NCBI GenBank assembly: GCA_024408655.1
Contig: JAKSUV010000002.1
Coordinates: 1-64,000 of the forward strand
Direction: 5' to 3'
Source: Bacilli bacterium
GTDB lineage: Bacteria > Bacillota_I > Bacilli_A > RFN20 > CAG-826
Length of the DNA stretch: 64,000 bases
Within the stretch, counting starts at the first letter, position 1, and every line of letters begins with the position of its first letter. Shown in pieces: positions 35,648-44,392 of this stretch. The notes below the pieces were generated by a model. The model did not search any database. It was not told the origin of the DNA and saw only the letters and a program-made list of their open reading frames with translations. The translations under genes were made by a program, and so were the position numbers.

Positions 35648-37618
35648 ATGAAGAATAACCACATTGATGAACTCGCAATCGCGAGCATTCGGAGTCTATG
35701 TATTGATGAAATCAATAAACCCAAAAGCGGTCACCCTGGTATGGCGTTAGGCGCGGCTCCAGCTATGTATACTTTATATAAGTATCATCTGGTAAGTGAT
35801 CCGAAACATCCAACTTGGATTAACCGCGACCGGTTTATTTTAAGTAGCGGACACGCGAGTGGCTTACTTTATGTTATGCTCCATGTCTGTGGCTATCAAG
35901 TGAGCATAAACGATATCAAAGCGTTCCGGACCATTAATTCATTAACCACCGGTCACCCCGAATTCGGTCATACTCCTGGTGTTGACAATACCTCAGGTCC
36001 ACTTGGTCAAGGTCTTAGCCAAGCGGTTGGGGTAGCGATGGCGGAAGCTCATATTGCCTCAACTTACCCAATGGGTAAAAGTTTAATGAACCACTATACC
36101 TATTGTATGTTAGGCGATGGTGATCTTGAAGAAGGGATTAGCCAAGAAGCGATTAGTCTAGCGGGACTACAAAAATTAAATAAATTAATTTGTCTTTACG
36201 ATAGTAATGGCATTACGCTTGATGGTAAATTATCCTTATCCTTTAACGATAATACGAAGGCGCGATTTTTAGCGTCTCATTGGAATGTCCTTAATGTTAA
36301 AGATGGTAATGATGTTAATGAAATTAACCAGGCCATCAGTAAAGCCAAGCTTAGTAAAGATAAACCAACCTTAATTATCGTTAACACAATTATTGGTTAT
36401 GGTAGTAAAAACCAAGGCACCAATAAAGTCCATGGTGCGCCGCTTGGTGTTGAAGACGGAGCGTATGCGAAAAAGTCCTATCACTATAATTTCCCCGAAT
36501 TCACTATTCCTAAGGAAGTCTATAAGACTTTACGCGATAGCTTTATTGCCCGAGGCGAAAAAGCTTATAAGAAATATCAAAGTGTTCTTACTCAATATAA
36601 ACAAAAACACCCGAAAGATTATCAAATCTTTAACGACGCCTTTAATCTTAATCTCAAAAAATATATTAAAGATAATGTCACCTATGATCCAAAACTCAAC
36701 GAAGCGAGTAGAAAAACTAGCGGGAATTTAGTTAATAAATTCGCTAGCGAAATTCCCTTTATGCTCGGTGGAGCAGCGGATGTTGCTGGGAGCGTCATGA
36801 CAAAAATTAACACTGATACTGAATTTTCTCCAACTAACCGTCAAGGTCGGAACATTAGTTTTGGTATCCGGGAATTTGAAATGGCGGGCATCCAAAACGG
36901 GATGTTACTCCATGGTGGACTTCGTCCATATGTTGGTTGCTTCCTTGTTTTTGCTGACTATATGAAAAACGCCATTCGGATGAGTGCGTTATCAAAATTA
37001 CCCGCGATTTATTTATTCTCCCACGACTCAATCTATTTAGGTGAAGATGGACCAACCCATCAACCCGTTGAGCAGGTTGCGATGTTGCGGAGTATTCCCA
37101 ATTTAGACGTTTATCGACCCGCTGATGCCCGTGAGACCTATGGGGCGTGGAAGTTAGCGTTAACTAGTAAAACGACGCCAAGTGCCATCATTTTATCAAG
37201 ACAAAATTTACCTTTATTAAAAGGTAGTAATGATATTAAAGTCGCTAACGGCGCCTATATCATCGCAAAAGAAAAGAGTAAAAAGTTTGTGACCGTGATT
37301 GCCACCGGTAGCGAAGTTAACTTAGCCATCCAAGCCAAAGAATTATTAAATAATAAAATCGATATTCGAGTTGTTAGTATGCCATCGATGGAACGCTTTA
37401 ATGCGTTAGACGAAAAAACTCAACAAGCGATTCTTGGCGCGCCATATGAAAAGCGCATCGCTATTGAAGCTTTAACAACCTTTGGTTGGCACCGTTACGC
37501 TAAACACGTCATCGGGGTTGATCAATACGGCTTAAGTGGTAAGGGTGAAGAAGTCGCAAAAGTCTTTGGCATTACCGTCGATCACCTAGTGGAAGTCATT
37601 AAAAAGGTAGGAAAATAA
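35648..37618 (+). CDS. tkt: Transketolase
   Basis: 656 residues, full length. TPP-dependent two-carbon transfer in the non-oxidative pentose phosphate pathway. Seen: INKPKSGHPGMALGAAPAMY, HPTWINRDRFILSSGHAS, the TPP motif LGDGDLEEGISQEA ... KLICLYDSNGITLDG, and the pyrimidine domain (REFEMAGIQNGM, FSHDSIYLGEDGPTHQPVEQVAMLRSIPN). AAAGGAG ribosome site 8 bases before the ATG. It links sugar phosphates to the deoB and dxs reactions nearby. Confidence 0.97.
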   Translation: MKNNHIDELAIASIRSLCIDEINKPKSGHPGMALGAAPAMYTLYKYHLVSDPKHPTWINRDRFILSSGHASGLLYVMLHVCGYQVSINDIKAFRTINSLTTGHPEFGHTPGVDNTSGPLGQGLSQAVGVAMAEAHIASTYPMGKSLMNHYTYCMLGDGDLEEGISQEAISLAGLQKLNKLICLYDSNGITLDGKLSLSFNDNTKARFLASHWNVLNVKDGNDVNEINQAISKAKLSKDKPTLIIVNTIIGYGSKNQGTNKVHGAPLGVEDGAYAKKSYHYNFPEFTIPKEVYKTLRDSFIARGEKAYKKYQSVLTQYKQKHPKDYQIFNDAFNLNLKKYIKDNVTYDPKLNEASRKTSGNLVNKFASEIPFMLGGAADVAGSVMTKINTDTEFSPTNRQGRNISFGIREFEMAGIQNGMLLHGGLRPYVGCFLVFADYMKNAIRMSALSKLPAIYLFSHDSIYLGEDGPTHQPVEQVAMLRSIPNLDVYRPADARETYGAWKLALTSKTTPSAIILSRQNLPLLKGSNDIKVANGAYIIAKEKSKKFVTVIATGSEVNLAIQAKELLNNKIDIRVVSMPSMERFNALDEKTQQAILGAPYEKRIAIEALTTFGWHRYAKHVIGVDQYGLSGKGEEVAKVFGITVDHLVEVIKKVGK

Positions 37619-37619
37619 T

Positions 37620-37967
37620 ATGGCCGACCGGAAATATTTTAATATTAAAAACTATTCCACCAATGGTGAACTCGCCATTAGCCGTCACGTTTTTGAAACG
37701 ATTGCGTCAATTGCAATTAAACGCGTTAAGGGAGCGAAACTTTATAAAGGCAAAGAAAAAGGAAAAACCTTTGGTACTTATCATCCAGTGACTTGTTCAA
37801 TCCGTAAGGATAACCGGGTCGAAGTGAAAGTGGATATCAGTGTGAAGAAGGGCGTGAACGTTAAAACGACCTGTGAAAAGATTCAGGACGAAATTTCCCA
37901 AAGCTTAATGCTAGCGTGCGAAACCGTTCCTTTTAGTGTCAAGATTAACGTCGCCGCAATTGAATAA
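37620..37967 (+). CDS. Asp23/Gls24 family protein (YqhY-like)
   Basis: 115 residues; the family core is visible as GELAISRHVFETIASIAIKRVKGAKLYKG and VDISVKKGVNVKTTCEKIQDEISQSL. Cytosolic, often linked to envelope stress or fatty-acid metabolism in Firmicutes. It directly precedes nusB, as yqhY does in B. subtilis, which supports orthology. ATG lies 1 base after the tkt stop with GGTAGG just upstream. Confidence 0.88.
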   Translation: MADRKYFNIKNYSTNGELAISRHVFETIASIAIKRVKGAKLYKGKEKGKTFGTYHPVTCSIRKDNRVEVKVDISVKKGVNVKTTCEKIQDEISQSLMLACETVPFSVKINVAAIE

Positions 37968-37976
37968 ATTATATTT

Positions 37977-38378
37977 ATGGCGTCACGAAATCAATCTCAT
38001 GAATTAATTATGCAAAGTCTCTACATCGCTTTAACCTACGCAGCGATGAAAGAGGAGATTGATATTCCAAAAATTATGGAAGGAGTTTATAAAACTCCCT
38101 TTAACGACATTGATAAATTTTCGCGAGGTGTCGTGATTAAAACCCTCGCGCACACTAATGAGATTATTCCCTTATTTGAAAGTAAATTAAAAAATTGGAA
38201 GTGGTCACGTCTTCCCAAAATCACCCAAGCGATTTTACTCATGAGCTATGCTCATTATCACTATGTTGAAAAAGTGGATAAAGCGGTAGTGATTAATACC
38301 GCGATTCGCCTAGCGAAAAAATATTTAGACCAAAACGATTATAAATTTATTAACGGAGTCCTTGATCAGGTGTTATGA
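37977..38378 (+). CDS. nusB: Transcription antitermination factor NusB
   Basis: 133 residues, all-helical. Family features: ASRNQSHELIMQSLYIAL start (normally R..ARELALQ.LY), ITQAILLMSYAHYHYVEKVDKAVVINTAIRLAKKY and KFINGVLDQVL end. Binds boxA RNA with S10 to support rRNA transcription. Overlaps xseA by 4 bases. Confidence 0.92.
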   Translation: MASRNQSHELIMQSLYIALTYAAMKEEIDIPKIMEGVYKTPFNDIDKFSRGVVIKTLAHTNEIIPLFESKLKNWKWSRLPKITQAILLMSYAHYHYVEKVDKAVVINTAIRLAKKYLDQNDYKFINGVLDQVL

Positions 38379-39583
38379 AAGATGGCGTTTATTCGGTTCA
38401 TGAACTTAACCAATACATTAAAACGCTTTTTGATCATGACGGATCTTTACGACTAGTAAAACTAGAAGGTGAACTCCAAGACGTTAAACTATATCCAAGT
38501 GGCCACATGTATTTTAATGTCACCGATGAAGCCGCCAGTATTAGTGGAGTGATGTTTGATCATGATGTCGCTGGACTCGACTTTAAACCCAAGAATGGTG
38601 ACAAGGTTTTATTAATCGGCAGTGTTTCTACTTATATAAAAACGGGCCGCTACCAAATATATGTACGCGCGATGTATCTTGATGGCGCGGGAGCAAAACT
38701 CTTAGCGCTAAAAAAACTCCGCGAAAAATTAGAAAAAGAAGGACTCTTCTCCCGGGCGAAACGAAGCATCAATCGTTACCCAAAAGCGATTGGTCTAATT
38801 ACCGCTAGAGGTAGCGCCGCCTGCGCGGATTTGGTTACTAATATCACTAGACGATATTCGTTAGTTAATGTGTACGCGTTCTACACAAGCGTCCAAGGTA
38901 AAGAAGCACCAAAAGAAATTGTCAGCGCTTTAAAGAAAGCTTATGCTTTTACCCCTAAACTTGATACGATTATCATTTCGCGAGGTGGTGGAAGTAGTGA
39001 AGATCTTGATGCCTTTAATGATGAACTAGTGGTGCGGACCGCCTTTAATTCACCCGTGCCTTTAATTGCGGCAATTGGTCACGAAGTAGATTTTACTTTA
39101 GTTGAGTATGTGGCGGATATTAGAGCGAGCACACCAACCGCGGCCGCCGAATACGCGACGATTGATAAACGAGAAATCTATGAACAACTTGATGCATGCT
39201 ACGAGTCAATGACGAATTCTCTTAACGCCCGCATCCAATTAATCCGCGATAAATTACACTTACTGATGAATCGACCATTCTTTATTAACCCAAGTAGCAT
39301 CTACCAAGATAAACTTAATAATATTAAACTTACCAAAGAGAACTTAGAAAACGCGTGGCATCTATATTTAGCGGGTAAAATAAATGATCTTAGCACCCGA
39401 AAGGAACGCTTAGAGGCGATTAACCCAACACAAGTGTTAAAACGCGGATTCGCTTTGTTACGAGCAAAAAACGGAAAAGTAATTAAACAAGTGGAAGATG
39501 TGGAAGTGGGGGAAACCATGGAGACAGTGATGAGTAATGGCAAGATATATGCGCGGGTAACGCAAAAGGAGAAACATGTATGA
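38375..39583 (+). CDS. xseA: Exonuclease VII large subunit
   Basis: 402 residues. N-terminal OB-fold (VKLEGELQDVKLYPSGHMYFNVTDEAASISGVMF), catalytic core with IGLITARGSAACADLVTNITRRY, IISRGGGSSEDLDAFNDELVVRTAFNSPVPLIAAIGHEVDFTLVEYVADIRASTPTAAAEYA, then a coiled region and the C-terminal beta segment (VLKRGFALLRAKNGKVI). Degrades ssDNA from both ends together with XseB, encoded next with a 4-base overlap. Confidence 0.96.
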   Translation: MKDGVYSVHELNQYIKTLFDHDGSLRLVKLEGELQDVKLYPSGHMYFNVTDEAASISGVMFDHDVAGLDFKPKNGDKVLLIGSVSTYIKTGRYQIYVRAMYLDGAGAKLLALKKLREKLEKEGLFSRAKRSINRYPKAIGLITARGSAACADLVTNITRRYSLVNVYAFYTSVQGKEAPKEIVSALKKAYAFTPKLDTIIISRGGGSSEDLDAFNDELVVRTAFNSPVPLIAAIGHEVDFTLVEYVADIRASTPTAAAEYATIDKREIYEQLDACYESMTNSLNARIQLIRDKLHLLMNRPFFINPSSIYQDKLNNIKLTKENLENAWHLYLAGKINDLSTRKERLEAINPTQVLKRGFALLRAKNGKVIKQVEDVEVGETMETVMSNGKIYARVTQKEKHV

Positions 39584-39804
39584 GTGAAAAGAAAAAAGAT
39601 GAGACCATTGATTTTGAAGGAAGTCTTAAGCGTCTAGATGAGATCGTGGAGAAGATTGAAAGTAACGTCTTGCCGCTTGATGAGTCAATTAAGCTTTATG
39701 AAGAAGGTAGCAAGCTCATCAAAAAATTAGAAGGCGCTTTAAAAGATGCCGAAAAAAAGATGGCTAAGGTCATCGATACCGATGCTATCGGTAGTGGTAA
39801 GTGA
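39580..39804 (+). CDS. xseB: Exonuclease VII small subunit
   Basis: 74 residues, helical: IDFEGSLKRLDEIVEKIESNVLPLDESIKLYEEGSKLIKK is the family signature. Forms the extended stalk of exonuclease VII around XseA. Followed by a short gap with an ATTTAGTAG motif before dxs; ispA, which sits here in B. subtilis, is absent. Confidence 0.95.
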   Translation: MSEKKKDETIDFEGSLKRLDEIVEKIESNVLPLDESIKLYEEGSKLIKKLEGALKDAEKKMAKVIDTDAIGSGK

Positions 39805-39835
39805 TTTAGTAGATATTTAGTGAATTGAGGGAAAA

Positions 39836-41689
39836 ATGGAAAAATCAAATCTTAATATTAATGATATTAAAGAAATTAAATCGCCGGATTTTCTTCACGC
39901 CCTTAATTACGCGGGGTTAACTGATTTATCTAAATTAATTAGAGATAATATTATTAGCGTCACGAGCGCACGCGGAGGCCACTTATCAAGTAATTTAGGA
40001 GTAGTAGATTTAACAATCGCGCTCCATCGTAACTTCGATTTTAAGAAAAATAAATTAATTTTTGATGTCGGGCATCAGGCGTATACACATAAGATTTTAA
40101 CGGGCCGTGACATTTCTTCTTTACGGCAAAAGGGTGGGGTGAGTGGTTTTGTTAAAACCAGTGAATCGCCATATGATATTTTTGAAGCCGGGCATAGTTC
40201 CACAAGTCTAAGCGCAGCGTATGCTTACGCTTTAGACCGAGATAATAAAGGCCAACATTATGATGTTGTGACTTTAATTGGCGATGCGAGTATCGCTAAC
40301 GGGGTTGCCTTTGAAGCACTTAACCATATTCCATCAAGCAATCACAAAGTGATTATTGTTTTAAACGATAACGAAATGGCGATTAGTTCTTCAGTGGGTG
40401 GCCTTTCCAACATTTTCCGGAATCTACAAACAAGCCGTAGTTATATCTTCGTTAAGAAAGGCTTCCGGAAGGTGTTAAGGTTTATCAAACCTTTATATCG
40501 TTTAGCGGCGAAAATGAAAAATTGGATCAAGCGCCATCTCATTGCGATTAACATCTTTGATGCAATGGGGTTTGTTTATATTGGTGTCGTTGATGGTCAT
40601 GACTTTAAGGCCATGGACCGGGCTTTTAATAAAGCCAAGAAGACGCCGAGTAGCGTAGTTATTCACGTGCGCACAATTAAAGGCAAGGGTTATCCACTCG
40701 CCGAACAAGATAAAGATGGGTATTGGCATGGAGTGGCGCCTTTTAATAAAGAAACCGGGAAACCAACCGCTTATCATCCCGATAAAATTAGTTGGTCAAA
40801 CGTTTACCATGATTTATTAATCAATCAATTAAAGAATGATGAGAAATTCTATTTAATTTGCCCGGGCACGTTAATGGGATCAAGTTTAGAAGATGTCGCG
40901 AAATTATATCCCGACCGGGTGATTGATACCGGGATTGCCGAAGAACACGCGGTGATTGTGGCAAGTAATCTAGCTAAGCTAAATTACCATGTCGCAATTT
41001 CGATTTATTCCACCTTCATGCAACGCGCGTTCGACCAAATTTCTCACGATGTGGCAAGAATCCATTCGCCCGTTATTTTCCTCGTTGATCGAAGTGGCCT
41101 TATTGGAGCGGATGGGGAAACGCATCAAGGCATCTATGATGAGGCGTTTTTAATGAGCACACCACATATTAATGTGATGATGGCGAGTCAAATAAATGAC
41201 GCTAACGCCGTCTTTAATCAAGCCCTCAAAAATAAAGAAGCAACCTTTATTCGTTATCCAAGGTCACTAGTAAAAAAGGTTGAACCTACTAATGTAAAGT
41301 ATAAGAGTTACGAAGTGATTAAACGCGGGCATAAGACATGCGTGATTGGTGTTGGTCCTTTGATGCGCGAACTAAGTGAAGCAATTACTAATTTACCTGT
41401 CGATAGTATTCTTCTCTTCCAATTAAAACCGCTGGAGGAATCACTCATCAAACAATTACTAACTTATCAAAAAATCGTTATTTATACCCCGTATGAAACC
41501 TCTGAGGGTGTGGGTGCGACACTTATTCGCGAATTAACTCTTCGTGGCTTTAAACACGCGATTTTCCTTAAAGCAGTTCCAACAACTTTTATTACGCACG
41601 CAAGCATTACTGAACAACTCGAAGCTAGTGGCTTATCGGTTAAACAAATGAAGGAGTACATTAAGAAAAATTTATGCGTTACGAAGTAA
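39836..41689 (+). CDS. dxs: 1-deoxy-D-xylulose-5-phosphate synthase
   Basis: 617 residues. Condenses pyruvate and glyceraldehyde-3-phosphate with TPP; feeds isoprenoid (MEP), thiamine and pyridoxal synthesis. Motifs: SARGGHLSSNLGVVDLTIALH, FDVGHQAYTHKILTGR, TPP site LIGDASIANGVAFEALNHI with NDNEMAISSSVGGL, then the central FMQRAFDQISHDVA and LVDRSGLIGADGETHQGIYD. TGAGGG ribosome site upstream. Gene order nusB-xseA-xseB-dxs is Bacillus-like with folD and ispA missing. Overlaps the next gene by 16 bases. Confidence 0.96.
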   Translation: MEKSNLNINDIKEIKSPDFLHALNYAGLTDLSKLIRDNIISVTSARGGHLSSNLGVVDLTIALHRNFDFKKNKLIFDVGHQAYTHKILTGRDISSLRQKGGVSGFVKTSESPYDIFEAGHSSTSLSAAYAYALDRDNKGQHYDVVTLIGDASIANGVAFEALNHIPSSNHKVIIVLNDNEMAISSSVGGLSNIFRNLQTSRSYIFVKKGFRKVLRFIKPLYRLAAKMKNWIKRHLIAINIFDAMGFVYIGVVDGHDFKAMDRAFNKAKKTPSSVVIHVRTIKGKGYPLAEQDKDGYWHGVAPFNKETGKPTAYHPDKISWSNVYHDLLINQLKNDEKFYLICPGTLMGSSLEDVAKLYPDRVIDTGIAEEHAVIVASNLAKLNYHVAISIYSTFMQRAFDQISHDVARIHSPVIFLVDRSGLIGADGETHQGIYDEAFLMSTPHINVMMASQINDANAVFNQALKNKEATFIRYPRSLVKKVEPTNVKYKSYEVIKRGHKTCVIGVGPLMRELSEAITNLPVDSILLFQLKPLEESLIKQLLTYQKIVIYTPYETSEGVGATLIRELTLRGFKHAIFLKAVPTTFITHASITEQLEASGLSVKQMKEYIKKNLCVTK

Positions 41690-42294
41690 AAACTATTAAT
41701 AGTGTTAACGAAATTAATTGGGAAAATATTCCCGTGGCGAAAATTGACAAAGTCATGTGGGTTAAAACTAACCAAGTGCCAACGGCGTTTGCCCAAATGG
41801 TGTTTATTAAAAACTATGGCTTTATTGTGCGGATGACATGCCTAGAAGTTAATCCCAAGCGTACCTGCACGCACGATAACGATGACCTCCGGGTCGACTC
41901 AGCCCTTGAAGCGTATTTTATGTTTGACGGGGAACGCTACATGAATCTAGAGAACAACGCTAACGGAGCGAGAAAGCAAGCCATCCGTTATAACCGCGAA
42001 AATAAAAAATATTTTTATAATAACGAATTCGGCGGATTCAAAGTGACTCCCGAAATCTTTAGTGACCGTTGGCAAATTACCATCGATATTCCCCTTGATC
42101 ACTTAGTGAAACTTTATGGCAACATCAAGAAAGAAGACTTTAAACCTGGCTACAGTTTTACCGGGAACTTTTATAAAGTTCATGAATTAGTGGGGACGCC
42201 GTCTGAACATTATCTCGCTTGGCAAGAGATCCATAGTCCGTTCCCGGAATGTCACCTTAAAGAACAATTTGGTGAGTTTGTAATTATTGCATAA
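41674..42294 (+). CDS. DOMON-like (type 9 carbohydrate-binding-like) protein
   Basis: 206 residues, no signal peptide, predicted cytosolic and beta-rich. The pattern DDLRVDSALEAYFMFDGERYMNLENNANGA followed later by WQITIDIPLDHLVKLYG and TGNFYKVHELVGTPSEHYLAWQEI matches stand-alone DOMON-like type 9 carbohydrate-binding proteins of Firmicutes. Ligand unknown: a sugar or sugar-phosphate is plausible but unproven, and the lack of a secretion signal is odd for a carbohydrate-binding module. Starts inside the dxs 3' end. Confidence 0.75.
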   Translation: MRYEVKTINSVNEINWENIPVAKIDKVMWVKTNQVPTAFAQMVFIKNYGFIVRMTCLEVNPKRTCTHDNDDLRVDSALEAYFMFDGERYMNLENNANGARKQAIRYNRENKKYFYNNEFGGFKVTPEIFSDRWQITIDIPLDHLVKLYGNIKKEDFKPGYSFTGNFYKVHELVGTPSEHYLAWQEIHSPFPECHLKEQFGEFVIIA

Positions 42295-42303
42295 TTTGGT
42301 TAA

Positions 42304-42309
42304 CATAAT
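42304..42309 (+). promoter_or_regulatory. -10-like box before dinB
   Basis: CATAAT ends 5 bases before the ATG at 42315; no ribosome site is present. Possible leaderless promoter, weaker than the others. Confidence 0.4.
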
Positions 42310-42314
42310 ATTGT

Positions 42315-43508
42315 ATGGCGAAAGTCATCATGCATGTCGACCTTAATTATTTTTTTGTCCGCTGCGAAGAACTTAAAAATCCACGATTAGTGAATCAACC
42401 AGTCATGATTGGTGGGGTGGGACGAGCGGGGATTGTTTCGACTTGTTCCTATAAGGCCCGTGCGTATGGAGTAAGAAGTGGGATGCCAAGTTATAAAGCG
42501 CTTGCGCTTTGCCCAGAACTTATTGTCATTAAAGGTGACTATCATTTTTATTCATTAATGAGCAAAGAATTCTTCGCGTATGCGCGCAAATATACACATA
42601 TAATAGAAGAGGCCTCAATTGATGAGTGCTATATGGATATTACTTCGTTAGCGAAAAAGACTGACGATGTCCCCGGGTTATTAAAAAAGTTCCAGAGTGG
42701 TTTATTAAAGAAAACTGGTTTAAAGTGTTCGATTGGCGTCGCGCCGACAAAATTTTTAGCCAAGATGGGGAGCGACATGAAAAAGCCGATGGGAATTACC
42801 ATTATCCATAAACGCGATATTAAGGATAAGATTTATCCTTTACCCATTACTGACTTCTTTGGGATTGGCAAAAAAACCGCGCCGCGCCTAAAGGCGATGG
42901 GTATTAAAACAATTGGTGACTTAGCCGAATTTATTAAAGACGAAGGAAAAGCGGAAGAATATTTTGGTAGCTTCTATCTTGACTTAAAAGCGTGTCTTGA
43001 AGGAACTTCAAGTGACACCGTTCATACCGAATATGATGATCCGAAAAGTATTGGTAACTCGATGACCCTCATGCGTGACACGGCGGATGAAGAAGAAATT
43101 GCTCGAGCCATTATGTTAATGGCGAAAGAAGTATCTATGCGCGCTAAGGGACAAAAAGTTAAAGGGAAAACAATTCAACTCGTTTTAAAAGACCCGACCT
43201 TTAAGGTCCACAATAAATCAATGACCGTGAGTGAGGCGATTGTTGAGGCTAATGATATTCACGCGATTGCGAATCGCTTATATCTAGATAATTATCGGGG
43301 TGAAACGTTCCGTTTAGTGGGGGTGACACTCCAAAATTTAGTGCCACTTCATGAAGAGAATATTCAGATGTCATTATTTAATTATGAGGACTACGAAAAA
43401 ACGGATGATGTGAATAATATTATTCAAAACGTAAACCGGAAGTTTAAAAAGAAAGTGGTGGATAAAGCCTCGCTAATGTTAAAGGAGAAAGGGCATGGAA
43501 ATCGTTGA
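42315..43508 (+). CDS. dinB: DNA polymerase IV (Y family)
   Basis: 397 residues. Catalytic carboxylates in MHVDLNYFFVRCEE (near residue 8) and EASIDECYMDIT (near 105), fingers GMPSYKALALCPELIV, helix-hairpin-helix TDFFGIGKKTAPRLKAMGIKTIGDLA, little-finger domain and a C-terminal beta-clamp-type peptide QMSLFNYED. Error-prone translesion polymerase. Overlaps xerD by 14 bases, so the two are cotranscribed. Confidence 0.96.
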   Translation: MAKVIMHVDLNYFFVRCEELKNPRLVNQPVMIGGVGRAGIVSTCSYKARAYGVRSGMPSYKALALCPELIVIKGDYHFYSLMSKEFFAYARKYTHIIEEASIDECYMDITSLAKKTDDVPGLLKKFQSGLLKKTGLKCSIGVAPTKFLAKMGSDMKKPMGITIIHKRDIKDKIYPLPITDFFGIGKKTAPRLKAMGIKTIGDLAEFIKDEGKAEEYFGSFYLDLKACLEGTSSDTVHTEYDDPKSIGNSMTLMRDTADEEEIARAIMLMAKEVSMRAKGQKVKGKTIQLVLKDPTFKVHNKSMTVSEAIVEANDIHAIANRLYLDNYRGETFRLVGVTLQNLVPLHEENIQMSLFNYEDYEKTDDVNNIIQNVNRKFKKKVVDKASLMLKEKGHGNR

Positions 43509-44376
43509 CGCGTTAGCGAAATTCTATCAAAACCTTCTCGCGGTTAAAGGCTGTGCGAAGACCACCGTTACATCTTATGATCAAGATTTAAAACAATTTT
43601 TTATCTTATTTAAAGATAAGAAGACTACTGACGATTTAGAGCCCACTGATTTAACGGATTTCTTAGCGAGTGAATTAAATAAAGGTCACGCGGTTTCAAC
43701 CGCCCTCCGTCGTCTCACTGCTTCCCGGGCCTTCTACGCTTTTTTAGTTAGCGAAAACATTATCCATATCGCTTTACCAAAAATCTCTGCGCCCAAAACC
43801 ATTAAAACTTTGCCTAATGTTTTAAGCGTTGAAGAAGTGGAAGCGTTGTTAAACGCTCCCGATGTTAATAAGGGAGATGGGGTACGTGACCGGGCGATGC
43901 TTGAGTTAATGTATGGAAGTGGGCTCCGAGTAAGTGAACTCATTAATGTCCAAATTAAAGATATTAACTTTGTTAAACACACGATTACTATCCGCGGAAA
44001 AGGGAGCAAGATGCGGCGAGTAAGCGTTGGTGAATACGCCCTTGAATGGATTGCTAATTATATTAATCATGTCCGTTGTCACAACATTGGACGCACGAAT
44101 AAATATTTATTTTTAAATCGTTATGGCGAACCATTAAGCCGCCAATACTTTTTTAAGTTAGTCAAAAAATATGCCGCTCAGGTTGGGATTAGCGAAAACA
44201 TTTCGCCTCATACTTTGCGGCATAGCTTTGCTACCCATATGCTCGAAAATGGGGCTAAGCTTATCTCGGTTCAAGAAATGCTTGGTCATGAAAATTTGGC
44301 GACCACCCAAATTTATACTCACGTTTCAACTAGACGCATTAAAGAAGCATATGATTTATATATCAAAGACAAGTAG
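43495..44376 (+). CDS. xerD: Tyrosine recombinase XerD (XerC/D family)
   Basis: 293 residues. N-terminal SAM-like DNA-binding domain, then the catalytic domain with YGSGLRVSELINV (first Arg), RGKGSKMRRV (Lys), HTLRHSFATHML (His-x-x-Arg), MLGHENLATTQIYTHVS (His and nucleophile Tyr). It is followed by deoB, matching xerD-drm synteny in B. subtilis, so I favour XerD. It would resolve chromosome dimers at dif together with a partner recombinase; a dif-like site lies only 6 kb away at 49996-50023. Confidence 0.93.
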   Translation: MEIVDALAKFYQNLLAVKGCAKTTVTSYDQDLKQFFILFKDKKTTDDLEPTDLTDFLASELNKGHAVSTALRRLTASRAFYAFLVSENIIHIALPKISAPKTIKTLPNVLSVEEVEALLNAPDVNKGDGVRDRAMLELMYGSGLRVSELINVQIKDINFVKHTITIRGKGSKMRRVSVGEYALEWIANYINHVRCHNIGRTNKYLFLNRYGEPLSRQYFFKLVKKYAAQVGISENISPHTLRHSFATHMLENGAKLISVQEMLGHENLATTQIYTHVSTRRIKEAYDLYIKDK

Positions 44377-44378
44377 TT

Positions 44379-44384
44379 TATAAT
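44379..44384 (+). promoter_or_regulatory. -10 box for leaderless deoB
   Basis: TATAAT ends 8 bases before the ATG at 44393, in the 16-base gap after xerD. The AAAAGG just before the ATG is too close to act as a normal ribosome site. Confidence 0.55.
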
Positions 44385-44392
44385 ATAAAAGG

